64,000 nucleotides of DNA. Source: Romanomermis culicivorax. Its lineage: Eukaryota > Nematoda > Enoplea > Mermithida > Mermithidae. The notes beneath the pieces are model-generated. The model ran no database searches and was not told the origin of the DNA. It saw only the letters and a program-made list of their open reading frames with translations. Shown piece after piece: positions 23,801 through 35,800 of this stretch. The stretch lies in assembly GCA_963922205.1 (NCBI GenBank), contig CAWUHX010000250.1:186001-250000 (forward strand), read 5' to 3'. A program made the position numbers and the translations under genes. Numbering within the stretch: the first letter of the stretch is position 1; every line of letters starts with the position of its first letter.

Positions 23801-26800
23801 AACATATCTACGACCAATAACAGACGAAAATCGACTTTCAGTTTTGGTCTTGATGTATATTCACAGAGATGTACAGTACAGTTAACTAGTAATGAAGTAA
23901 TCGATCTGTTTTCAAGAAAGCATAGACGAAGAACTGGATTTGGTATTTATCGCTTTTTAATTTTAAAATACAAATTTTGAATTCATCGATTGATAAACAT
24001 TTTGTGTGCAAGAGTTTTGCTAATCCATCAGAATTTTTATTTTTAGTGAACCATAACCAGTGTTTTTTTTTTTGTACGAGACAAAGATTTTTGGTCTCGT
24101 ACAAAGATTTTTTGACGATCTTTGTACAATGTACAAAGATTTTTTCAAGATTTTTTTACCGATGATAAGGTAAAAATATTGTTTTAATGGACTAAATTTT
24201 ATACCTCGTCTTCATTTTTGCTTCCAAGTTCCAATTTCTAGCTGTATTTTGCTCCCTATCTATTCAAAAATCATATGTATTCGTTGTATGATTGATTGCA
24301 AATTCATAACACTGCTCGTTTGAGATAATCTTCTCTATGAGTGAACGTGGTCGCTATAATATAGGGTTGCCAGCAAAAAAAATTCGTCGCAAAGAAACGT
24401 CCTAGAATTTGCAAAATGATTCGGAAGAATCTGATTTGGATGACGAGCGAGCAGGCTTTTTTTTCGTCAAAAATTTACAGGCCAAATGGCTCCTAGACCT
24501 AAATTTTTAGGAGCCAAACAGACATTTTTAGGAGCCATAAATAATCAATGCACACTTTTGGTAAAAATTAATGCATTATATAATTTGTATTGTTTGATTG
24601 TATTTAATCCAAATTTATTTGTATCACAGATAGGGCAAATTTTTTGAATTTGCTTTTAAAATGGAACTCATCAAAAAAGTTTATTTTCAATCAAAACACG
24701 ACACGTTTATTCATTACGTTTCTCAGCAAAATCACCAGTTTTATATTGCGTTTCTTTAGCCCTTATTTTGTAAGCACTTTCGAAATCAAAATTATTACAA
24801 TTGCTGTGGCATTTCTGCAAATGAATCAAGACGTCCAAATGTTCAGCCTGATTTGATGATCGATGAAAAATCTAATTTTGCTATTTGATTTTTTGATGGA
24901 GTAAGACCTTACTGTTGTTTGCGACCAAGTTTTCGTCTTTAATCTGTTCACCAGAGAAAAACCACGCTCAACGCCAGCGTTTGTTGCATTGAAACACAAA
25001 ATTATCTCGGAAAAAACAGTTAAAAATAGTAGTAAATCGTTTATTGTTAAAGAGGTCTTAAAAATAGAAACGCATTCATGTAAAGTTGCTTGATATATAA
25101 TATAATTATAGCGAACAACCAAAATTCGGTTGAACTTCAGCTGAATTTTTCGGTGTCAAATTGGCTCCTTGGAGTAAAATTTTAGGAGCCATTTTCGAAC
25201 TTTTAGGAGCCCAGGCTCCTAAAATGACTAAAAAAAAGCCTGCGAGCGAGCTTCTGAATTTTTGAATTGTCGAAATGCCATTAATTTTCGCAATTTAAAC
25301 ATGTTGATGGAAGTAAATTTTTAAAACTTATAAACTTCATTCTTATATACTTTTTACATGCACTTATGCTCAAATTCTTTGATAATTTTCGTGTAAATTT
25401 TTAAGCTCTTTATGCATGCTGCTAATATTACACTGTACAAGCAAAAAATCTTGCGTACAAAAATTTTTTTTCGATCTTTGTACATGTACAAAGAGGCTCG
25501 TACAAAAAAAAAACACTGACCATAACGAAATCAACAATTTTTATACCTAGATTGAAAAAAATTTCCGTCCCCCCTTAAAAAATCCTAGAACCGTTATTGC
25601 TTCGGCGCCATACATGCACATAGGGTTAGGGGGTAAACCCCCATACCTGAGACCCTGGCCACCCCCCTGGCCAAAAAAATTGTCAAATACCCCTACCTGA
25701 ACTTTTTCCAAGACAGCTTTTTTCATGATTTTTGTGCATATTTTGCTTGAAAAACAGGCTTGCAGAACTTTTTTTTTGTTTTTTTTGCTCACCCACCCCC
25801 CCCCCCTACCCCCACAGGGAAAAACGTCCATGGACCCTCTCCCCTGGAAAATTCTTGCCGTGCATGTCTGTTCGGCGCCAAGCCGTTTCGGCACCAGCCA
25901 TTTCGGCGCTTGACATTATATAGTTTCGTATGCAAAAACAAAATATTAGAGAACCAACATTCTTTCCTAATCACTTTCTAAGGTTGTAATCAGGGCCATG
26001 CACGGCCGCCCCCCCCCCCCCGTGACGCAGCATGCAAACAGTGTGTCGCGTAAGATCAACATTTTCTGAAGCTACTCAGTAAAAAAATTTAGTCCGCCCC
26101 CCCCCCCCCCCCATGAAAAAATTCTGCGCACGACCCTGGTTGTAATAGTGTATAAAAGAGTATATAAAGAAAGAATAAAATGCACCAACAACAGAAAGGA
26201 AAAAGAAAGAGTTGCAAAGATAAAAAATGGTTGCAGGAAAAGAAAAAGACGTTTTTTAACTGAAAATGTCGAAAGTGATGCTACAGAAAGCATATGCATT
26301 AAGTGCAACAAATAAAAAATTGCTACTTTTAGTTTTTTTCTTGAAATGCTTCCAAAAAATGAGAGTGGAAAGCAAGTAATATTTCAGACTTTTAAGAGTT
26401 TCAGTCAAACCGTATATCATATAGCGCCGAAAACCTGTGATCATACTCAACTAACCTTTAGCTTTTCTTGAATAAAAAATTTAATGGTCAAAAGCTTGTG
26501 TAAACGATTTCAACGACAGCGTTCATTCTTGTCAATTTTCACCCTACAGACGTTCTATAAAGACAGGCTACAGGTAGAGCAGTTTCATTTCCATCGTTTT
26601 CCGACAGCAAAAAACGAAAAATATAAAGTGAGATGAAAAAAAAAGAAAGTAAAGAAAACGGAAGAAAAATTTGGACAAAAGAAAAAGCTTGGTACTGAAA
26701 AAGACGGCGCTGTAATGTCCCTTTCCGTAATATTTATGATGCATTGCTGCTCAAAAGTCCCACCGCGCTTTGTAAAATCTTGTTTTCGTACACACCAGCT

Positions 26801-29800
26801 TTTCTACAGCTCTTTTGGAAGTATAAACTGTATACAGATTGTGTGGCGAATCCGCTCGCATTGGTCATATTCCTTTATTGCTTTGGTGTCCCTTTTAAAT
26901 GGTAAATTACAAAGATCATTCACCGCAAAAGGCCGTAAATTGACCATATTGTTAAATGGGTAGTGTAGGGAGGAAATGAGAGAAATAAGAATGAAATGAA
27001 ATAATAGATGTTAAACGTTCGAGTTCTGATGTGGAAGTGGATAAGAAAATCAATGGATAAGGCAACAATACTGCAAGTAGAAGAAAAAAGCGTTAATATG
27101 AATAATAGGCGAAGTGGTGGATGGTTGGCCAGATGGGACGGTGTTCACAATAAACTTTATTATAATGACGATAAATACGGACGAAAAATGGAGCATAAAA
27201 AGACCAGAAAAAACGGACTGACTCGCTTGGCCAAAAATTCCCACAGGATAACAACAAAGAGAAAGTGTGTACTGATGTAAATTTTACGAAGATGAATAAA
27301 AATCAAGAAATTTAGTGATCGTAGGGGGACAGTTTTTTCCAGTAACGGGGCGGGGACGAGTTTCTACCCGTTCTTTCGGGGATGGGGACGAGGCAGTGTT
27401 GCCTGATGCGGCTATTTCCCGCCATTTTCGCGGTTTTCAGACCCCTCTAGCGGTTTTTGCGGTGGGTTGACTGTTTGGCGGTTTTTGTCGTGGTTTTTGG
27501 ATTTTTGTGGCGGTTTTGGCGGTTTTCAATTTTTTGCTTACCATATAAACGCAAGATCAGGGCTAGCCGCAGCGTTTTTTTCGTGCACGGACATTTGTGC
27601 CAATTGGCACATGAGGCCAAAAAAATTGTGTCAATGGCACAATGATTGGAATTTTCCAACATTTTAAACATGAACTTTTGGGTTTATTGAAAATGGAAAT
27701 TGAAGACATCATTCTAGACTGTGATTTTAGAACTTCTATTCACGAATTCACGAATATCCATCGGAGAGATTTATTTTCCAGCGGTTTGGAATATAAAAAA
27801 TGAAAAATTTTTCCGGCGCTTCGCTTCGGAATGGGGAACAAATTATACTTCATCAGTCGGATTTTAATTTATTTCCCAACGTTGTGAAGGTTCAATTTCC
27901 AGCGTTTTAGGAAGTGAAAATCCAAAAATTTTTCCGGCGCTGCGAAGAGAAATCGTTCGCGTTCGGGTCAAACATATATGCGAATAGGAAAGATTATATT
28001 CATTGACTCGGCGCAAAGCGCCAAAAATTTTTTGCATTTTCAGCCCCTAAAATGTCTAAAAATCAAGGAAATTTAAAGTTTGACCAGCCAAAAATTTTTT
28101 GTGACAATCGGCACAAACGTTCAAAATTTTTTGTGCCATTCTAATTGTTTTGTGCAAAAAGCCGTGTTTTGGCACAAAAAAACACTGGTTGGCGGGCATT
28201 AGGTTTTTGGGTTGAGTGGTTTTTTGTGTTGAAAAATTGGACATTTTTGGGTTTTTTAACTATAAAATTCATTTTTTCCATTTTGTTCTCAAAAATACAC
28301 GTTTCTTACTGATTTAACAATCAAATTGAGAGTTGAGCCAACTTTAGTAACTGCAATGCAGTCTTTTCTGACACTTCTTGTGCGACGGTTTTTTGTCGGT
28401 TTTCACATTTCTTGTAGCGGTTTTTTGCGGTTTTTTTCAGGTCATTTCGCGGTTTTTTACTAAAACCATTTGGCAGCACTGTGACGAGGAGAGATATATA
28501 GTATAGAGTATAAACATGTATAATACACGTATATATAATATGCTAAAGGTATAGTGTATTATAATATAGGTATCATTACCAGAGTACCATTCATTGGTTG
28601 ATTAATAATGTTTCCTTCCCCCGCCAAAAAATTTATTCGACACACGAACACAGTGAATCATCAATTATCATACGCTAATTGATATTCATATTCCTGAATC
28701 ACTCCTTCTTTCAATGTTCAATATGTTATTATAAGCATAGGCATATTCTATGCATGTTTTTATTATTCCATCCAGCAGGCAGCAACCCAACAACACATAA
28801 TATTGTAATATACATGTAGACTCTTAGCTCAGACTTTTTTTGCACCTATACATATTTAAATTGATGCATAGTTGCATTAGTTTTGGCGAAGACAACATGA
28901 TGTGCTGAGATCTACAAAAATTCCCCATCCCTGATTACTTTTTTAGATCGGGGACGGGCACCCTGTACGATCACTAAATGAAACACATTAACACATTTTA
29001 TAAGAGGTCAGCTGTTTTTGGGGAGGTTTTACTGTAGAGGGAAAAGTGGGAAAAAAGGTGGTAGTATCAGTTTAGCTAGCACGTGGTGTATAACAATATT
29101 CATAGAACTAAATTTATCAAAGAGATATCACAGATTAAGAGGCTCTCGATTAAGCCTATTTTTAAGTATGTGTGGTTTTAATTCATCACATCAACAATTT
29201 TTTTTGCTGTCAAGTCGGGTTTGTTCAGAAAATATCGGGATTATCAGTAGCATACTGGGTAGATATACTGGTACATAACAATCAGGACAACTTGAAAAAA
29301 AGAAAAAGTTAGCATACGGTGTTAGGATATCGTCTGCCTAACGGATTTCTTAGAATACCGGAGCTATAGTCCCTGAAATACATGTAAATTTGAATAGTCG
29401 AAAGCAAATACTATTTCATCCTTTTCCGATTTCCTGCTGAATCATACGCCGCATGAGATTGGAAATTTTCAAGTCAACCAAACTCAAGCACTTTATAAAA
29501 AGCAGACTATAGTTTTATAATGGATGAACCACCTACATTTTGTACAAGAAACATTGCCACGATAGGAAAAATACGCGTCACATATTTACGGATACGATAC
29601 ATATCGGCGCTTAGCCTGAATATGAAATGAATTCGACAAAGAGAATAAAAATAATCATGCAAAATTCTAAAAACAAAAAACATTTACAGGAAAATCTTTC
29701 CATAACGAAATTTATACATTTGTGTTCCTCGCTCGATTAGGTCACGATTTTACAGAGTGAATATTCCATGTTGATGTTTTAGGCAGATAAACGACCTGTT

Positions 29801-32800
29801 AAAAAATGGGTAAAAGTGTTCTGAGGAATCTCAATTGAATTATGACTTGATGATCTATAAAATTCGTAGATCGGTAGATGAATTCTTTAGAAGATTACAT
29901 CAACCATATCCAAGATCATAACTTATCATAATGTGCACAAATTCAAAATATGGGACCGGTACTACCAAAGTTTCTCGAATTTTGACCACAACTAAAACTG
30001 AATCAGGAAAATTTAATTCCCCTTAATTTCCGAAAAATGTCTATGGTTTGTAGTAATATGATACAACTATAAAATTCTTCTAGCCGAAGATGGTCAAAAA
30101 TTATTTATTTCCTTAGATTTTTCACTCGTGCAAGGAGCGAAAAACTCGCCGATTTCTGAAGATTCTGTGATTTTTCAGGCAGGAAAATGTCATGTTCTAG
30201 CACCTGTGATGCCTTAAATTGGTCAGAGTCTCAAAACTCGTATAAAAAGAAGGCCGATACACCTCTATGTGGTATTTATGCATGCACGTACCTTCTGTGT
30301 TGAGAGAGTGAATATTCAAATTGTATGACGAGAAAGTAGACATCGAAACTTTGTGCCGGAACCGATATTTCAAGAGCCGTTGCACTACTATTTGAGGTTT
30401 GGTTCTCCTATGTAGAAAGAAAAAGGCGATTTTTGGCGCTTCGTTGTTGTTGATGTTTGAAACGTGAAATATTGTATTTCAGCAAGCTGTCAACACATTC
30501 CAATCAAAGGGCTTCGATGTTACTGTAGAGCACGTTGATCAGGCCCGTCGGTGCCTCATAGCAGTGCAGGGTACGCATTTTTATGTACATCTGTTTTTTC
30601 TTTTTTTCATGCCACTGCATATGTTTTGAATTTCTCAATTTATCTCCGTTACGGTATTGGAGTAATGATGTTTTTGATTAATTAATTCTACTTTTTGGAA
30701 TACCGGCTCCGGTTATCAATTTTTCATAATATCGATTCCGATTTTGGTAGAAAGTGTATAAAGATGCATTTTCCCAAAAATAGCATGTAGGAATTGGCAA
30801 GAACGATGCATACTATTTACGGATGTGTCGGGCCTCTTGACCCTATATGCCACCTAGTGCTTCACACTTTCAAAATTTTAGGACCCGGGTACCCGGTCTT
30901 TAGGGTACCCGGGTAAACCCTTGTACTATATGCAAGTATTAAAAAAGTCAGTGAATGAACAACACACTCCATGAAAATTTTCAGAAAACTCATAAATCTT
31001 GGGGCATGACCCTTGCAAAGTGCTAAGAAACAAAAATTAGGAAAAACCAATAACACATTTTCTTCAAACAAAAGTTTTTTTTCAAAAAAAAAATTTTCTT
31101 TTCGTTTGGAGAAAATGAATATTTCAAAATTTTTTACACTTTTAAGCAAATTGTGGTGACCTGGTCACGCATCACAACTATTTGATGAATCTATTTCCAA
31201 GCTAGATATCCCACTAGGTCAGGGTTTAACCGTCGATATATCCCACTAGGCCTGGGTTTAACCATCTCTACACCGGTTCATCATCGGTTTTTATGCCTCT
31301 TCAATCTTATACATAATGCATCTCTCCAACTTTTATTGTTTTCTTATACTGCATCGAGTACCAATATTTGACACAGGCATAATTTCTCGAAGACTTTTTT
31401 ATATTTCTGTTTCGTGCTTCATTGTTAAAACACATAGATTTTTTGTTGCTTAAAATGCGCTACAGTGACTTTTTGAGAGCCATAAGCGGCCTTGTTAAGA
31501 CGTTGAGCAGGTAAATGCACTGAATTAATAAAGGAAAATACGTTCATTCAGTGTAACTGCACATAAATACAAGTAATAGTATATAAATATTCCGTTTATA
31601 CAATATCTTGTTGAGACCCGGGTAGCACCCGGGTTTCATTCAGAAAATTTACCCGGGTACACGGTGTGAAGCACTAATGCCACCCGATATTTTTTGAGTT
31701 AACTGGACCCGATGGTGAAGAATAATTGTTGAAAAAAGTCATAAACTGATTCAATGATAAGCTGTTAAAGTTTAATATGTGCAATTGTTGCAGAAAAGAT
31801 TGACTAATTTCATGTAGACATGAAATAATTAGATTCTTCTCCAATGTCTTTACCTAGTTATGCATAATTTTGACATAAAAAAGGGCGTGAACAGAAATGA
31901 ATGTTTCTTTGGATCAGCAAGCAAATTGTATATTTGGATTGGTTTTATTTCTTGAAAGCAATCTACTGCTGACTTTTTCCTGTACAAATTCATTAGTCCA
32001 ACTGAGCGGATATTATCAGAAAAAATCTCACGTCGAAAATAAATTCTTTCTGTCTTCCCATGGTGAAAATTTCATTTTTATTTTTTGAACCTTTAAAAAA
32101 TCCAATTCGCAAAATCAGAAGGATTTTTTTTTTATTTTTCGTTAGAAGTATCGATTCCGTTTCTGAAATTTCTAGTCTTTTGGGTTCCGATTCCTGAATT
32201 TTAATCGGTCAATATTGGATCGGTTAACCGTTGTACCTCCGGTAATCTCATTTATAAATTGGATGTTTCAAGGCAAGCAAAATGAAAAATCGAGAAATTG
32301 TGTACAAAGAGCAACGCGCCCTTGTGAAAATCATGATACGCAACTTACTTGAGGCGTACAGCTGAAAAATTTAGAGATAAGATGAAATTTTCGATTAGGA
32401 AGTTCACTTTTCAGCTGTAAAGCATTTGAACAGTGCGTGTAAACGAGAAAAGCTCTTGGTTGAAGAATTCAATTTTCTGGTTGGTTGATTGCATCTTCGA
32501 ATTTTATTTTCATGTTTTCAGCTTTAAATTGACATGATTTTTGCTGTATTTCTTAAATTCGGCAACAATCGTTGATCAGTATGAGATTTTTTTCTGTTTT
32601 TCTGAGCTGGTAGAGGCATTATATGTGTGACTGAAAACATCGGAATTGGCGTGCATCGTCTTGATTTTGACTCGAGTCTTTTTTCCCCTGATACCTACTT
32701 ATTGTGAATTGATTCATTTTTCAGGGCCGCAAACCTCTAAATTATTCCACGCCTTAAACTGCTCAATCGATTTTTCGAGACTTTATTTCATGACATCAAC

Positions 32801-35800
32801 AATTTGTACGGTTTTTGGTATTGAAAATTGTCGTCTTTCGCGGTGCGGCTATACAGGCGAAGATGGAGTTGAAGTTAGTGGCGAAAATTTTCCGGAGCAG
32901 TCTAACTTAGAATCAGTCGTGCAACTCACGTTACCTCGGAATCGCATGTCATAATCCTTAAAATATCTAAATCGAATTCCGGGTCGATTCCACCTGGGGC
33001 GGATTTTTTCAATAATTTTAAATGTCGATCGAATAATTCCAGTCATAACCGGAACTATTTTGACACCAGTAATACAGAATATTTTTTTCGAGTTTTCCGT
33101 CAGCTCTCGGATCTCTTAAAGACTAAAAATCAACCTTTGGTATGCTTCTGTGCGATATTTTCGATGTTCTGTCAAAGGGTATGTTTCAGACATCTGAATT
33201 TTTTGAATTTTTGTTCGACTGTTTATTACCCATTGGTTTCTGGATTTCTGAAGATTCATCATAGAATTCCGTATAATTTTGTCAATTTTTCCGGCTTTGG
33301 GCTAATTCTCGAAGATTTCCTGTGAAATTTAGCAAACTGTGTGTGCATGAAGTTTCTTCATCGTTTAACAAATCATATTGCGCTTGTATTTTTGTTCTTG
33401 CAATTTTAGATATCTGTTGATAGCGCGAGAGCAATGGAATTATGCGAAAAATTGTTATTCTCCAAAGAAGCGTCCGTTAAATTGGCCGGACTTGGAGCTC
33501 GCGACTCTCTGCGTTTGGAAGCTGGGCTCTGTCTTTACGGTCATGATATCGACGAAACTACCACGCCTGTCGAAGCCGGTCTTTCCTGGGTTATAGGTAA
33601 ATAGACTTGCAGTGCACAACACAAACATTTTCTTTTTACATATTAAAACGCGCCAAAAAAACCGTTTTGGAATATTTCGTCCATCAAAATTTTACCATTT
33701 CGTTCTATTCGTTATAAATCTCCAGGAAATATTAATGATATACATCATGCAAGGAAGAAAGTGAGAAAAAAATATCGTTCATGATCCCATTTATAGAAAC
33801 GTGCAAGTTTCAAAGTTTATTGTAAAGACATATTTATACTGCCTTTTTCGGCGGAACGGAACGGAGTGGAATGTAACCGAACGGAAGAGAAATTTTCGTT
33901 CCGTTCAGTTCGGTTAGAGGTTACCGTAGGTCGTTTTTCCCGCAATACTGCAGTTATCCTTTCCGACCGAAAGTGGATTTTGAGGCTGAACGATTCAAAC
34001 ATTTGACGATCTGTTCTGCTCCGTTCCTGTCGAAAATAGCAAGTATAAATGAGCCTTAAGAATTTCAATTTTTACTTGAAAACATATTTTCATTCAAAGT
34101 CAACTATTCAGTAAATCCTTTTCTTCCAAAATTGGATTCTCGAAGAACAGTTTTGTGACACTATTAGCGGTAATGTACATTAATATTACTCCTCCCTATA
34201 ATCTAGTCTGTTAGATGGTTTCATTGAACCAAGTTACGAGTAGAGTGAGGTATTTACGGATATTAGTACATTTCTCGCGTTTTATTGACAAGTGAATAGT
34301 TCATCGAATTAAAAATGTTTACAATCAAATCAGGTATTAATTATTAAATGTTTATTCAAAAAATTTTCTGCCTGTTTTACATATATGTACATGGTGACAC
34401 GAAATGATGGAGCCGTTCCACAGTGGCATTTCACTGTAAGATATCGAAGAATCGAATACATTATCTTGCAGAGAATTCAATTTTGCCTCCGGGTGTGTTT
34501 TCTTTACAAAATTCTCAATCACTAACTTGTTATCGTTGAAAAATGGAACACAATATAAATGCTGAAATTTTTAAAAATCAAATGGTTTCAAAGTTTTTTC
34601 AGCAACCCACGTTGCTTCATAAAATGCAGTTGCCCGAATGCGGTCTACCGCAAGTTGCTTTGTCCTAACCAAATCTCGTGTGTTCCTCACACGTTAAAAA
34701 ACTTGAAAAAAATTCAGGTGTCGGTAAAGCGCATAAGTACCTAGGGATGTTCCGGTTAACCGAAACCTTGAAAACCATCATTTTTTCTGAAACCGAAACC
34801 GTGAACTCAAAATTGGAAAACCGAAACCGGGATTTTGGGGGTGAATTTTTCGGTTTACACAGATGTCTGCATAGTTTTAAAAATAAGGTATAAGAGCAGC
34901 AGAATTCTTAACTCCATGGGAAGATAAAAATAATGCTGATGAAATGAAAACTTTATTCAATAACAGAATTGATCCCCCAAACACAAAATCCAATATTTTC
35001 ATTATTTGGAAAATTCAATGAAACTATACTTCAATATCATTTACCATTTTTTTGAGTTTAAATTTGACAATAAATTTTCTGCATGCATTTTTTAACATTT
35101 TTACTTTGTATTCTGGATCTAAAGCTGTGGCCAAGTAGATCTCATTTTTGGCGCAGTTCCATTCATGTATTCCACCGAAGAAATTTTCATCAGAAGAGTC
35201 CATAATCCACTGGTACTACCAAATTTACTGATGATCTTCTTTCGGCAAAATTTACGAGTAGCTGTTTCTTTGTCTTGTCCAGAATCAAAATATTCGTAAA
35301 TCAAACTTTTCATTCTTGGAATGATTAGTCTAGGTAGCTGTAAATAATTTGCCTGAAGATGCACAAGATGAGATAAGGATATCTATTGTAACCACCAATG
35401 AAACATTATAGAATGATAAGTACAATATCATGTCATACAGTTGCAAAAAACTTGCTAGACAACAGAAAAAAAATTATTTCCAGTAGAACAAATATCATAA
35501 AAATTGACTTTCCTAAGCCTGTACTAAACTATAAAATAAAGCTCGAAAACCAAAACCGAAACCGTGGTTTTGAAAATCTGAAAACCGTAACCAAAACCGT
35601 AAATTCAAAAAATGCAAAACCGAAACCGGAAAACCCAAAAAAGTGAAACCGGTCTATCCCTATAATTACCTATTAGTCAAATACGTGAATCTACTAGCTT
35701 GGTCAGCACTTTTAATGTTTTAGTGTTACTTCTTTGGAACCAAGTGCGTTTTGTTTAAAAAATCGATGAACTACGGCGGCATTTCATCTTTGTGGTGAAT

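Larger units (their letters stand above)
24058..25518. mobile_element. hAT-type element, CAGTGTTTTTTTTTTTGTACGAG ends (outer)
   Basis: The 1,461-bp element has inverted ends that start CAGTGTTTTTTTTTT and continue GTACGAG. It is flanked by an exact 8-bp duplication, ACCATAAC (24050-24057, 25519-25526). The subterminal parts repeat CTTTGTAC/GTACAAAG. Its own interior is about 660 bp and contains a short frame starting [15 protein letters not shown] near 24337. That frame is cut by a second hAT insertion at 24452-25242. The nested order shows this element came first. Confidence 0.9.

Noticed and set aside
25725-25981. Several overlapping frames of 60-115 codons
   Set aside because: They cover C-rich low-complexity sequence. 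All are compositional artefacts.
27313-28980. Element with ends TTTAGTGATCGTA/TACGATCACTAAA
   Set aside because: An inverted pair is present, but no target duplication could be found and the interior is explained by other elements.
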